Assembly: GCA_017390475.1 (NCBI GenBank)
Contig: JAFPBO010000054.1
Location: forward strand, 1 to 59,333
Reading direction: 5' to 3'
DNA: 59,333 nucleotides
DNA from: Loktanella sp.
GTDB taxonomy: Bacteria; Pseudomonadota; Alphaproteobacteria; Rhodobacterales; Rhodobacteraceae
The notes below the pieces were generated by a model that did not search any database, was not told where the DNA came from, and saw only the letters and a program-made list of their open reading frames with translations. Of the stretch, positions 17,566 through 26,279 are shown in pieces (the first letter of the stretch is position 1; each line of letters begins with the position of its first letter). Position numbers and translations under genes: made by a program.

Positions 17566-18558
17566 CTACCATAGCTGATGGACGTGTGGTGCAATGTGCG
17601 CTTCGTAGATGCTGCGCACCTTGGCCATCGTGTCCGGCGAGAGTGCCGCGAGCGCGTCGGCATCCGCATTCGCCTGAGCTTGATCGGGTCGGCGGGCGCC
17701 GGGAATGACGACCGAGACGGCGTCGTTCATCAGAATCCAGCGTAGGGCCATTTGCGCCATCGTCGCGCTGCCCGGCACCAGCGGGCGGATATCTTCGACA
17801 GCATCCAAAGCGACATCATAAGGGACACCGGCAAAGGTCTCGCCTTTATCAAAGGCGCTACCGTCGCGGTTGAAGTTGCGGTGATCGTCCTGCGCAAATT
17901 CGGTCTCTCGGGTCATCTTCCCGGTCAGCATCCCGCTGGCGAGCGGAACGCGCACGATGACAGCGACGCCGCGGCGCCGGGCCTCGCGAAAGAAGAGGTC
18001 GGCCGGACGCTGGCGGAACATGTTGTAGATGATCTGGACAGAGGCAACATTCGGGAATTCAATCGCCTTCAGCCCTTCTTCGACCTTCTCGACAGAGACG
18101 CCATAGCGGGCGATCTTTCCCTCATCGACGAGCGCATCCAAAGCGCGGAACACCTCAGGCTCGTAATAGACCGCCGTCGGCGGACAATGAAGCTGCAGCA
18201 GGTCAAGCGTGTCCATGCCCAGATTGTCGCGGCTGCGGTCCACGAACGCCGTCAGGTTGTCCTTGGTGTATCCTTGCGCCTCGTGCGGGTCCAAGCGTCG
18301 ACCGGCCTTGGTTGCCACGAATGGGCGCGGGCCAGAGCGGGTAGCCAGCACGTCGCGGATCAGCCGCTCGGACCGGCCATCACCGTAGACATCGGCGGTG
18401 TCGAGAAACGTCACGCCAGCATCGAGTGTCGCGTTCAGCGTTGCCTTGGCGTCTGCTTCCGTCACTTCGCCCCAGGTGCCGCCGATGGCCCAGGCCCCGA
18501 ACCCGATGGCTGTCGTGTTGATGCCGCTTGATCCGAAGGCACGTGTTGTCAATGACAT
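17566..18558 (-). CDS. Aldo/keto reductase
   Basis: A 330-residue TIM-barrel NADPH-dependent oxidoreductase. Near the N-terminus it has FGAWAIGGTWGEV and the catalytic region LDTADVYGDGRSERLI (Asp and Tyr). The catalytic Lys is in FVATKAGRRLD, then DLLQLHCPP, and the cofactor region lies near VVIPGARRPDQAQ. The length is normal. It stands alone between the AraC remnant and a small exported protein, so the substrate cannot be guessed. Confidence 0.92.
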   Translation of the reverse strand: MSLTTRAFGSSGINTTAIGFGAWAIGGTWGEVTEADAKATLNATLDAGVTFLDTADVYGDGRSERLIRDVLATRSGPRPFVATKAGRRLDPHEAQGYTKDNLTAFVDRSRDNLGMDTLDLLQLHCPPTAVYYEPEVFRALDALVDEGKIARYGVSVEKVEEGLKAIEFPNVASVQIIYNMFRQRPADLFFREARRRGVAVIVRVPLASGMLTGKMTRETEFAQDDHRNFNRDGSAFDKGETFAGVPYDVALDAVEDIRPLVPGSATMAQMALRWILMNDAVSVVIPGARRPDQAQANADADALAALSPDTMAKVRSIYEAHIAPHVHQLW

Positions 18559-18685
18559 AGCTTTAATCCCTACTCGCTGATTTAGGACTGACCTTAGGCC
18601 GTTGGGCTGGCTCTTCCAAGTCCAATTGCGGTGACCGCAGACAGGCGGATGTTGACCCGACCGCCCAGAGGGGCCTTCGTCACCG

Positions 18686-19024
18686 TCAATTTACATTGGC
18701 AGCCAAGACATCAATAAATTCCAAAATCAGTCGCGTATCGTCGTCAACACGGAGGAAACGGTCACCGATGCGATAATAGCTTTCACCAGGCGATAACCGG
18801 GGCAAGCCATAAAGGATTTGTTCATCGCCGCGCAAATATCTGTCACCAGTATACATATCCCCGATACCGTAGTTTGTCCGAGCCTGACCGGGTGGGACGC
18901 AAGGTGGATTTTTCTTCGCCAGCCCAGGAGGGCAATGGCTGACAGCCGGTTGTGCGAAAGCCGTCGATTGCCCTAAAGGCGAAAGTGCAATCAAGGCGGC
19001 GGTCAGAAAAGAAAAGCTCTTCAT
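18686..19024 (-). CDS. Small exported protein with Cys-Pro motif, RcnB-like
   Basis: A 112-residue protein starting MKSFSFLTAALIALSPLG with a signal peptide ending at TAFAQ. The mature part has HCPPGLAKKNPPCVPPGQA, then a C-terminal YRIGDRFLRVDDDTRLILEF segment. Small exported proteins with this pattern are common in Rhodobacterales and resemble RcnB-type periplasmic proteins; function is not established. ATG 19024 was chosen because a GAGGTGGGA ribosome-binding sequence precedes it. The frame extends upstream to 19099 but would run into a terminator hairpin. Confidence 0.75.
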   Translation of the reverse strand: MKSFSFLTAALIALSPLGQSTAFAQPAVSHCPPGLAKKNPPCVPPGQARTNYGIGDMYTGDRYLRGDEQILYGLPRLSPGESYYRIGDRFLRVDDDTRLILEFIDVLAANVN

Positions 19025-19089
19025 CGGATTTCCCACCTCTCGTTTATCAATGACAGTGTAACCCAAGCTTGCTGCACTTGGCAGCATGA

Positions 19090-19125
19090 CGGACATCACG
19101 GAACCAAATTGTTTCGTGATGTCCG
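19090..19125 (-). terminator. Long-stem terminator-like hairpin
   Basis: A perfect 11-bp stem (CGGACATCACG / CGTGATGTCCG) extends inward by four more pairs (GAAC / GTTT, one a G-T) around a 6-base loop. It lies 10 bases downstream, on the minus strand, of the stop of the small broken frame at 19136-19325, and is best read as that gene's terminator. Confidence 0.6.
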
Positions 19126-19135
19126 TGATCGAGTG

Positions 19136-19325
19136 TTACTCTACAGCGGGCACGGTTTCAGCAGGTTCAGCATCGGGTGCAACGTCTTTCGGCGGGCGCG
19201 GGGTCTGTCGCGACGTTCACCGACAGGTCGCCGCCGGTTGACGCGACAGGTTCCACCACGGCTCCGCTGTCACCCATGACGAACATCGTGGGAACAACGA
19301 GGACCACGAGCAATCTGCCAACATA
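19136..19325 (-). pseudogene. Small, apparently frameshifted exported or membrane protein
   Basis: The minus strand reads LGYVGRLLVVLVVPTMFVMG and DSGAVVEPVASTGGDLSVN. After a one-base slip near 19195 it reads RPPKDVAPDAEPAETVPAVE and stops at 19136. The composition (hydrophobic start, then acidic Pro/Ala-rich tail) and the terminator just behind it suggest a small gene that has lost its frame. I do not recognise the family. Confidence 0.35.
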
Positions 19326-19335
19326 GCCGAGTGTA

Positions 19336-20148
19336 TCAGCGTGTTAGTGCGGTCAACCATTGCGCTGTTTTGGGGATACCGGCTTGATGGTGCCGCACCT
19401 CCAAAAGCAACCGCGCGGGTGTCGCGGCATCGGCCAGCTGTTGCATGACAGGACGCCAGTTGATCCGGCCGTCGCCAGGGTGCCAGTGGCGGTCGGCGTG
19501 GCCATCGACATCTTGAAGATGCACATGCGCTAGGAAATTACCGGCATGGGCCAAAACATCGACTACAGGGGGCGCGCCATAATTGTGATGCGCCAGATCG
19601 GCATGACCGGTATCAACCGACAATTTCAACTGCGGATGCGCCAGTCGCGCCACAAGATCGAAACGGTCGCCAGGGGCGGTATCATCGATGTTTTCCAGCA
19701 CCAGGGTCACGCCTTCGGTTGCGGCACGGTCCAGCACGGGGACAAGGCATTGGGTGCAGGCATCCATCAATGCCTCACGCAGGAAACCGTAATTGGTGTA
19801 ATTCAGCGCATGCCAGAAGGTGAATGGCGAATGGATCACCATCATGTCCGCGTTCAGGCGGGCCGCGATTTCAATCCCGGTGATCAAACGTTTCTGGATC
19901 ACCGCGCGGATGTCACGGTCGGGGTTGGACAGATCCAGACCGAAGAATGGGCCGTGGATGCCGCGGGGGCCGGCGTGGCCGTCCAGTGCGGTCAGATATC
20001 TGGCGACCAGATCGGATGTATCGCCTGCAATCACATCTGCGCCCACGAAATCCTGTATCTCGATCGGGCGGTCGGCATCGAAAAGCCAATCGCGTAGGCT
20101 TGCCAGATCGTTGATCTGGATGGCGGCACCGATGGTGGAAAGCGTCAT
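19336..20148 (-). CDS. Sugar phosphate isomerase/epimerase-like TIM-barrel protein
   Basis: A 270-residue AP-endonuclease-2/xylose-isomerase-like barrel with metal-ligand positions in TLVLENIDDT (Glu), LKLSVDTGHADLAHHNYG (Asp, His) and HVHLQDVDGHADRHWHPGDG (His, Asp). Such proteins isomerise or epimerise sugars or cyclitols. The ATG at 20148 is preceded by AAAGGATATCAC; a second ATG five codons upstream lacks a ribosome-binding sequence. It is the last gene of the Ugp-type operon, so it probably acts on the sugar the operon imports. Confidence 0.85.
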   Translation of the reverse strand: MTLSTIGAAIQINDLASLRDWLFDADRPIEIQDFVGADVIAGDTSDLVARYLTALDGHAGPRGIHGPFFGLDLSNPDRDIRAVIQKRLITGIEIAARLNADMMVIHSPFTFWHALNYTNYGFLREALMDACTQCLVPVLDRAATEGVTLVLENIDDTAPGDRFDLVARLAHPQLKLSVDTGHADLAHHNYGAPPVVDVLAHAGNFLAHVHLQDVDGHADRHWHPGDGRINWRPVMQQLADAATPARLLLEVRHHQAGIPKTAQWLTALTR

Positions 20149-20169
20149 GTGATATCCTTTCATAACTGT

Positions 20170-21006
20170 CTATTTGACCCCGGCGCGCATGAAGCTTTGC
20201 ACGAATTGCCGCTGGAACAGCAAAAACCCGATCAGAAGAGGGGCCGAGGTGATGAGTGTTGCAGCGGTAATAATCGACCATTCGATCCCGCTGTCGGTGG
20301 TGGCAAAGATCGACAACCCCACCGTCAGGGGGCGTGTTTCGACCGAAGATGTTATGATCAGCGGCCAGATGAAATTGTTCCAGTGGTGGCTGACCGAAAC
20401 CAGCCCGAAAGCCAGCATCGTAGGCCGCGCCAGCGGGATATAGACGCGCCAGAGCAGGCCTAGCCATGAACAGCCTTCGACGCGCGCAGCATCGTCAAGT
20501 TCGCGTGGGATGGTCTTGAAGGTCTGGCGCAGCAAGAATATCGCAAAGCCGCTCGCAAAATAGGGCAGGCCAATGGCAAGGATCGTATCGACAAGGCCCA
20601 AGGTGCGCATCGTGGCGTAATTGCGCACCAGCAGGACGTCGGGCATCACCAGAAGCTGTATCAGCACCAATGCGAACAGGATGTTCTTGCCCGGAAACTC
20701 GAACCGCGCAAAGGCAAAAGCCGCCAGCGAACACAGCACGATCTGTGCGGTCAGCACCATTGTCACCAGCAAGATCGTGTTCAAAAAATAGCGGGCAAAA
20801 GGTGCGGCGTTCCAGGCTCGCTGAAAATTTTCCAGCGTCAGCGGGGCAAGTAATGTGAAACGTGTTTCATAAGCAGAGGGGTGGAACGCCGTCCAGATGG
20901 CATAGGCCAGCGGCAGGATCCAGATCAGCGCCAACAGCCAGGCACCGATGACAAACAGCAGCCGGTCGGGCTGAAACGCGCTGTGAGGTCTGACATGCGT
21001 CGTCAT
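20170..21006 (-). CDS. Carbohydrate ABC transporter permease (UgpE/MalG type)
   Basis: A 278-residue inner-membrane protein with six predicted helices. The EAA loop ELDDAARVEGCSWLGLLWRV (about residues 189-208) contacts the ATPase, and the C-terminus is the short FVQSFMRAGVK common to MalG/UgpE permeases. Its start overlaps the stop of the partner permease by four bases. Confidence 0.9.
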   Translation of the reverse strand: MTTHVRPHSAFQPDRLLFVIGAWLLALIWILPLAYAIWTAFHPSAYETRFTLLAPLTLENFQRAWNAAPFARYFLNTILLVTMVLTAQIVLCSLAAFAFARFEFPGKNILFALVLIQLLVMPDVLLVRNYATMRTLGLVDTILAIGLPYFASGFAIFLLRQTFKTIPRELDDAARVEGCSWLGLLWRVYIPLARPTMLAFGLVSVSHHWNNFIWPLIITSSVETRPLTVGLSIFATTDSGIEWSIITAATLITSAPLLIGFLLFQRQFVQSFMRAGVK

Positions 21007-21884
21007 CGGTAATGCACCTTGCGGTCGAGCAGAAAGAACTGGCCGATACCGATCAGTGCCAGAATTGTCACCATCACCACGGTCAGGGCCGAGGCATAAG
21101 CGGTATCCCAGAACCGGAACCCTTGCTCATAGATATAATAAAGCAGCAGCATGGAGGCGTTGTTCGGACCGCCCTGGGTCATCACAAAGATATGGTCGAC
21201 CGTGCGAAAGGCGTTGATCGTGGCGTTGACCGATACAAACAGTGTTGTCGGCATGATCAGCGGCCATGTCACCCGGCGGAAAAAGGTGAGGGGCGCGCAT
21301 CCTTCGATGGCGGCCGCATCGCGCAGGGATGGCGGGATTGTTTGTAGGGCGGCCAGATAGAAGATCATGAAAAAACCGGCCTGCGACCAGATTGTCACCA
21401 CAGTCACTGCATAAAGAGCTGTATCGGGCGTGCCAATCCAGTTGCGCGGGCTGAACCCGGCCCAGCTGCGTAACTGTTCGAACAGACCAAAACCGGGAAG
21501 GTAGAAAAACAGCCAGATATTGGCCACCGCGATCAGCGGCAGGACCGTCGGGGTGAAATACGCCATGCGCAGAAAGCCCCGCCCAAGGATACGCCCCTGC
21601 ACGAACAGCGCCATCGCCAGCGCCAGTGCAACCGATGTGGGAATGGTGATCGCCGCATAGATCGCATTGTTGATCATCGCGCGACGGAAAATGTCATCTT
21701 CCAGCATGCGGGTGTAATTGCCCAGACCGGCAAAAGTCGCTGGGCGCCGCCCGCGCGGCGTTGTCCAGAAACTGTCGATGAGCGTCTGGATCGCGGGATA
21801 ATGCGTGAACCCGAACAACAGGATCAGCGCGGGAGCCAGAAAGGTGAATGCAATCAGCCAGTCACGTCGGAACATTGGGGGCAC
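21003..21884 (-). CDS. Carbohydrate ABC transporter permease (UgpA/MalF type)
   Basis: A 293-residue, six-helix permease. It has an N-terminal FLAPALILLFGFTHYPA helix, the EAA loop SLRDAAAIEGCAPLTFFRRV, and the VMTQGGPNNASMLLLYYIY segment characteristic of UgpA-like proteins. With the UgpE-type subunit it forms the pore. A G+C-rich hairpin with a T-tract precedes the gene. Confidence 0.9.
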   Translation of the reverse strand: MPPMFRRDWLIAFTFLAPALILLFGFTHYPAIQTLIDSFWTTPRGRRPATFAGLGNYTRMLEDDIFRRAMINNAIYAAITIPTSVALALAMALFVQGRILGRGFLRMAYFTPTVLPLIAVANIWLFFYLPGFGLFEQLRSWAGFSPRNWIGTPDTALYAVTVVTIWSQAGFFMIFYLAALQTIPPSLRDAAAIEGCAPLTFFRRVTWPLIMPTTLFVSVNATINAFRTVDHIFVMTQGGPNNASMLLLYYIYEQGFRFWDTAYASALTVVMVTILALIGIGQFFLLDRKVHYR

Positions 21885-21897
21885 CTTGCAAAGAAAA

Positions 21898-21922
21898 GGC
21901 GCGCGGTTTGGTTCCGCGCGCC
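21898..21922 (-). terminator. Rho-independent-like attenuator behind the Ugp-type binding protein
   Basis: A perfect 9-bp stem (GGCGCGCGG / CCGCGCGCC) with a 7-base loop is followed on the minus strand by TTTTCTTT. It lies in the 51-base gap between the binding-protein and permease genes and probably lowers read-through into the permeases. Confidence 0.7.
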
Positions 21923-21935
21923 GTGCCGTGGTGGG

Positions 21936-23225
21936 TTATTGATAGGCCGCGAGGATCGCGTCAGCAGCTGTCTGCGCATCAGCCAGCGCCTGCGCGGGTG
22001 TCTTGTCGCCGACAATGGCGGCAGCGATATTATCGTTGAGCAATTGCGTGATGCGCGGCCCTTCGAAGGTCGACAGTTCCGGTACTGCATATTGCAATTG
22101 TTCGCGCGCAACCAAGGCGCCCGGCACTTCCTGCGCATATTCCTGCATGCGGGTCGTGTCCCAGGTGTCTTCGCGCGGTGCGACATAGCCGGTCGCGATC
22201 GACCAATCCGCGGCCTGTTCGGGAGCTGTGGCCCATTTCACGAAATCGACGGCGGCCTCTAGTTGTTCATCAGAGGCGCCATCGAACAGATAGAAATTGC
22301 CGCCACCGGTCGGTGCGCCAGGGCGGACATTGGCAGGTAGCATGCCGACGCCAAAGTCAAAGGTCGCATTGGCGCGGATGTTGGTCAGATTGCCAGTCGT
22401 GGTCCAGACAATGGCGCTTTCGCCGTCCAGAAACGCCCGTGGCGTTGCACCCCAGTCAAGGATACCGGGGGCCATGATTTCATGTTCGCCCGCCAGTGAT
22501 ACGAGATATTCCAATGCTCCGACAGCCTCTGGCGTGTTGAAATACACTTCCGTGCCGGCTTCATTTGCCAATGCATCTTGCCCGTTTGACGCGACAAGCC
22601 CTGTATAGAGCCATGAAGGGAACCCGGATGACGGGAACCGCACGCCCCATTGTGTCACATTGCCGGCGTCGTCGCGGATGGTCAACGCCTTGCCAAATTC
22701 CACGAGATCATCCCAAGTTTCAGGCGCAACATCGGCGTCTAGCCCTGCTGCGGCAAAAGCGTCCTTGTTCCAGAACAGCACCGGCGTTGAGCGTTGGAAC
22801 GGGATGCCCCATGTCTTGCCTTCGGTCTGGCTGTTGCGCATGAAGGCGGGGTAGAAGCCGCCGATCCAGCTTTCCAGCTCTTCTTCACTGACGAAGTCAT
22901 CCCAGGGCAGCACGATGTCTTCGTCGATCATCGCGAACATGTCGGTGGACAACAGGATCGCCAGCTGCGGGGCATTGCCGCCACGCGCGGCGGTGATGGC
23001 GCGGGTTGTCGTATCGGCATAGCTGCCGGTGTAGACAGCATTGATCGACACATCAGGATTTTCGTCCATATAGGCCTGTGTCAGATCCTCGATTACTGAG
23101 GCGGCATCACCGCCGACTGCGACGGGGAAGTAGAATTCCAGATCGACGGCCAGCGCGCCGGTGCTGGTCAGCGCGATTGCGGCGGTGCCGGCCAGCAGGG
23201 ATTTAAGCGTATTGGTCATTGTCAT
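21936..23225 (-). CDS. Carbohydrate ABC transporter binding protein (UgpB type)
   Basis: A 429-residue exported protein with signal peptide (KSLLAGTAAIALTSTGALA) and a mature start VDLEFYFPVAVGG. The SBP_bac_1 fold has features seen in UgpB-like proteins: YADTTTRAITAARGGNAPQL, GIPFQRSTPVLFWNKDAF and FVKWATAPEQAADWS. The ligand may be glycerol-3-phosphate or another phosphorylated or polyol sugar; the operon isomerase favours a sugar. The start overlaps the ATPase stop by 23 bases. Confidence 0.88.
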   Translation of the reverse strand: MTMTNTLKSLLAGTAAIALTSTGALAVDLEFYFPVAVGGDAASVIEDLTQAYMDENPDVSINAVYTGSYADTTTRAITAARGGNAPQLAILLSTDMFAMIDEDIVLPWDDFVSEEELESWIGGFYPAFMRNSQTEGKTWGIPFQRSTPVLFWNKDAFAAAGLDADVAPETWDDLVEFGKALTIRDDAGNVTQWGVRFPSSGFPSWLYTGLVASNGQDALANEAGTEVYFNTPEAVGALEYLVSLAGEHEIMAPGILDWGATPRAFLDGESAIVWTTTGNLTNIRANATFDFGVGMLPANVRPGAPTGGGNFYLFDGASDEQLEAAVDFVKWATAPEQAADWSIATGYVAPREDTWDTTRMQEYAQEVPGALVAREQLQYAVPELSTFEGPRITQLLNDNIAAAIVGDKTPAQALADAQTAADAILAAYQ

Positions 23226-24312
23226 GTTCCTGTGCTTGGGGGTGGGACAGATCGGACGGCGAAGGTAGGCGGTGCCCCGCCGCGTCGAAGAAATGCAGCG
23301 CTAATTGGGGCAGGCGTAGATCAAGTGTGGCAGGCAGGGCCCCCGCGCGCCCGGTCAGACGCAGCAGCAGCGTCGCGCCTTCAATTGCGAGCGTGACAAG
23401 CTGGTCCGCGCCCAGATATTCGACCGCCATCACCCGAGCTGTCACTTGCGGGCCTGCACCCGATTCAAGGGGTGTCACATCCTCGGGGCGGATGCCGATG
23501 GTTGTGGCATTTGCCGGTGCGTCCAGTCCGGGCAGGGCGTTGCGCGGGATCAGGTTCATCGGCGGTGTGCCGATGAAACCCGCCACGAACATCGTCGCTG
23601 GCTGTGCATAAAGATCGCGCGGGCTGGCCACCTGTTCGATCCGGCCTGCATGCATGACGACGATCCGGTCAGCCATCGTCATTGCCTCGACCTGATCATG
23701 GGTCACATAGACCATCGTCAGCCCGAGCCGCTGTTGCAGCGCGCGGATTTCCACCCGCATTTCAGCGCGCAGTTTGGCGTCAAGATTGGACAGGGGTTCA
23801 TCCATCAGACAGACCGGACGTTCGGAGATGACCGCGCGGGCCAGTGCCACGCGCTGTTGCTGACCACCCGAAAGTGCGGCCGGTTTGCGCGCCAGAAGAT
23901 CAGAAAGCCCCATCATCGCCGCGACCTTGTGCAGCCGCGCAGCGCGGTCGGCCTTGGGTGTGCCGCGCACCGACAGGCCGAACAGAATGTTTTCCGCTAC
24001 GTCAAGATGCGGGAACAAAGCGTAGGACTGGAACACCATCGACAGGTTCCGCGCCTTTGGCGGTAATTGATCGATGCGTGCATCGCCCAGATGGATCTTG
24101 CCACTGGTGGGGTTTTCCAGCCCTGCGATCAGGCGCAACAATGTGGATTTACCGCAGCCCGAGGGCCCCAAGAGAACGGAAAACTGCCCCTGCGGCAGGG
24201 TCACGTTAATATCGTGCAAGGCGGTTGACGTGGCGAAGGTTTTGCAAAGACCGCTGAGACGCAGATCAGCGCCGGTCGTGTCTGCGGGGAAAGTGCGCTG
24301 CGTCCGTATCAT
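23203..24312 (-). CDS. Carbohydrate ABC transporter ATPase (UgpC/MalK type)
   Basis: A 369-residue ATPase with Walker A LLGPSGCGKST, signature ALSGGQQQR, Walker B VCLMDEPLSNLD and switch His in VTHDQVEAMTM. A C-terminal TOBE/OB regulatory region (about residues 240-350, IGIRPEDVTPL) follows. It is the first gene of the operon ATPase-binding protein-permease-permease-isomerase, an unusual position, since the ATPase more often comes last. Confidence 0.92.
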   Translation of the reverse strand: MIRTQRTFPADTTGADLRLSGLCKTFATSTALHDINVTLPQGQFSVLLGPSGCGKSTLLRLIAGLENPTSGKIHLGDARIDQLPPKARNLSMVFQSYALFPHLDVAENILFGLSVRGTPKADRAARLHKVAAMMGLSDLLARKPAALSGGQQQRVALARAVISERPVCLMDEPLSNLDAKLRAEMRVEIRALQQRLGLTMVYVTHDQVEAMTMADRIVVMHAGRIEQVASPRDLYAQPATMFVAGFIGTPPMNLIPRNALPGLDAPANATTIGIRPEDVTPLESGAGPQVTARVMAVEYLGADQLVTLAIEGATLLLRLTGRAGALPATLDLRLPQLALHFFDAAGHRLPSPSDLSHPQAQEHDNDQYA

Positions 24313-24473
24313 TGCGCCGCAGCTAAACCGTGATTGTAAAATCTGTATTACGAGACGGCAGTTGAAGGCAGAAACTGAAACGTCCTGCGGCCTGAAAAAT
24401 CATGCGGTTTGGCGCCATTGCGCAAAGACGTATACAAGTCGGAACCGATGGTCCGGCATCATGTCGCGCATGA

Positions 24474-24683
24474 TCAGCGCAGGTCTGCACCCGCGACATG
24501 TTCCCAGACCTCGGAGATCACAACAGAGCCTTCACCGACGGCTGATACGACACGTTTGACTGGGGTCGCGCGTACATTGCCCTCGGCAAAGATGCCGGGG
24601 CAGGATGTAGCGTGGCTCGCATCGGTCACAACGAAGCCCTTGGCATCCAGACGCCGTGCCCGGTCACATTGGTTTCCCAGAAA
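24474..24683 (-). pseudogene. C-terminal fragment of a thioredoxin reductase-like flavoprotein
   Basis: The minus strand encodes AKGFVVTDASHATSCPGIFA and GNVRATPVKRVVSAVGEGSV, the FAD-binding end of NAD(P)H-dependent thioredoxin reductase-like proteins (consensus D-x-x-x-x-T-S-x-P-G-I-F-A-x-G-D-V-R). The upstream NADPH-binding and N-terminal FAD domains are gone; sequence beyond 24683 is not recognisable. It is a remnant next to the divergent TetR gene. Confidence 0.7.
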
Positions 24684-24794
24684 TGTGGAAATCGCCAAGG
24701 CGCTGATCGCCAATGGTGCGATGCAACACGCTGTACTGTTGCCGTTCAATTTGGCCCGCAGGGAGGGCCGCTGGCACGACTGAGGCAAGCCAGC

Positions 24795-25436
24795 TCAAAC
24801 CGTGACGTTGGCCAGATAAGCGCGGCACATGGTTTTCAGATCCTGCTTGAGATCGGTGACCTCTCGCTCTGACAGCGCACGTTCGAAGGCGTTGCGCACG
24901 GTGCCATAGATCACAGTTACGAGCGACAGGTTTGTCCGCGACGTATCAGCGAAGTTGGCATCGCTGGCGCTTGAGAACATTTCTGTTGTCGCACGATCTA
25001 CCCGGTCGGCGAAGGCGTGGATGAGGGCATCGTTGTTCAGTTCTGCGACCGAACGGTAAAGCGCCTGCGTGATATCCGCGCGCTCGGTCTTGGCGGTCCA
25101 ATAGGTCTCGATCAGTGCTTCAACCATCGGCCCCAAAGGGGCACCCGATTGTTCCTGGCATGTGACCTCGATGCGCGCGGCCAGCGCATCAAGGTAGCGC
25201 GCGTTCAACGCGTAGACCAGCGCCTGCTTGTTCGGGAAATATTGATACATGGTGCCGACCGACACCCCGGCGCGTTCTGCCACGCGTGTTGTCGTCAGCG
25301 CGTTCATGCCGTCGCGCAGCAAAACCTGAATGGTGGCTTCGAAAATCGCCTCCACGGTCACGCGTGACCTGCTCTGGGTCGGTGTTTTCCTGGGCTGCAA
25401 GGCGGTCGTTGGCGATGGGGGCACATGCGAATCCAA
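24795..25436 (-). CDS. TetR/AcrR-family transcriptional regulator
   Basis: A 213-residue protein with an N-terminal HTH at about residues 25-65 (TVEAIFEATIQVLLRDGM, RVAERAGVSVGTMYQYFPNK) and a helical effector domain. It is transcribed away from the short-chain dehydrogenase gene with only 52 bases between the starts, so it very probably regulates both. The effector is unknown. Confidence 0.9.
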   Translation of the reverse strand: MDSHVPPSPTTALQPRKTPTQSRSRVTVEAIFEATIQVLLRDGMNALTTTRVAERAGVSVGTMYQYFPNKQALVYALNARYLDALAARIEVTCQEQSGAPLGPMVEALIETYWTAKTERADITQALYRSVAELNNDALIHAFADRVDRATTEMFSSASDANFADTSRTNLSLVTVIYGTVRNAFERALSEREVTDLKQDLKTMCRAYLANVTV

Positions 25437-25488
25437 AACCTGAAGCTTTCTTCACATTGTGGCGATATTCGTAGAAAAGGATAGACCC

Positions 25489-26208
25489 ATGGCACAATCA
25501 CGCATCGCCCTCGTCACCGGCGGCAACAAGGGGATAGGGTTGGAAGTCGCGCGGCAGCTTGCACAGGCGGGCCTTCGCGTCATCATCGGGGCGCGCGACG
25601 CATCCAAAGCCAGCACTGCGCTGGCAGATCTGGCAAGGGACGGCGTTGTCGTTGAAAGTATCGCGCTTGACCTTCTTGATCACATCACGATCTCTGATGC
25701 TGCTTCGCAGATCGAAAAACGGCACGGCCATCTTGACGTCCTGGTCAATAACGCTGGTATTTTCGACTTTGCCGATGGCACCCCAAGCAAGGCCTCGATT
25801 GCGGCTGCCCGGCAGGTGATGGAGGTCAATTTTATCGGGACACTCGCTGTCACACAATTGATGCTGCCGCTGCTGCGCAAGGCACCCGAAGGCCGGATCG
25901 TTAATCTGTCGAGCTCCTTGGGTTCCTTAACCCTGAACGGTGATCCGACATCCCCATATTATGCGAACCAGTTTATCGGCTACAACGCGTCGAAGGCGGC
26001 GCTCAACATGCTGACGGTGCAGCTTCATGAGGAGCTGAAGGGAACCGGCATCAAGGTGAATTCGGTCAGTCCCGGGTTCGTCAAGACGGACCTCACGGGC
26101 TACGGTACCATGACGCCCGCCGAGGGTGCGCGGCTTCCCGTGCAATATGCACTCGGCGGTGATGACGGCGGTCGCTTCATGGAACCTGAGGGTTTGACAC
26201 CCTGGTAA
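25489..26208 (+). CDS. Short-chain dehydrogenase/reductase (carbonyl reductase-like)
   Basis: A 239-residue classical SDR: cofactor loop TGGNKGIGLEVA, NNAG motif in VLVNNAGIF, catalytic Ser in VNLSSSLGSL and Tyr/Lys in GYNASKAA. The RD pair after beta-2 (GARDASKA) suggests NADPH. The active-site loop with an insert before the Tyr is like plant and animal carbonyl-reductase SDRs. ATG 25489 was chosen over in-frame upstream codons; AAAAGGAT precedes it. It probably reduces a reactive carbonyl sensed by the divergent TetR. Confidence 0.9.
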   Translation: MAQSRIALVTGGNKGIGLEVARQLAQAGLRVIIGARDASKASTALADLARDGVVVESIALDLLDHITISDAASQIEKRHGHLDVLVNNAGIFDFADGTPSKASIAAARQVMEVNFIGTLAVTQLMLPLLRKAPEGRIVNLSSSLGSLTLNGDPTSPYYANQFIGYNASKAALNMLTVQLHEELKGTGIKVNSVSPGFVKTDLTGYGTMTPAEGARLPVQYALGGDDGGRFMEPEGLTPW

Positions 26209-26279
26209 GACTCCAGCCTTGCGCGAAGCTGTGTCGTTGCCACTGCATACCTGTTCAATGCCGCCTTTGGGCCAGGTTA

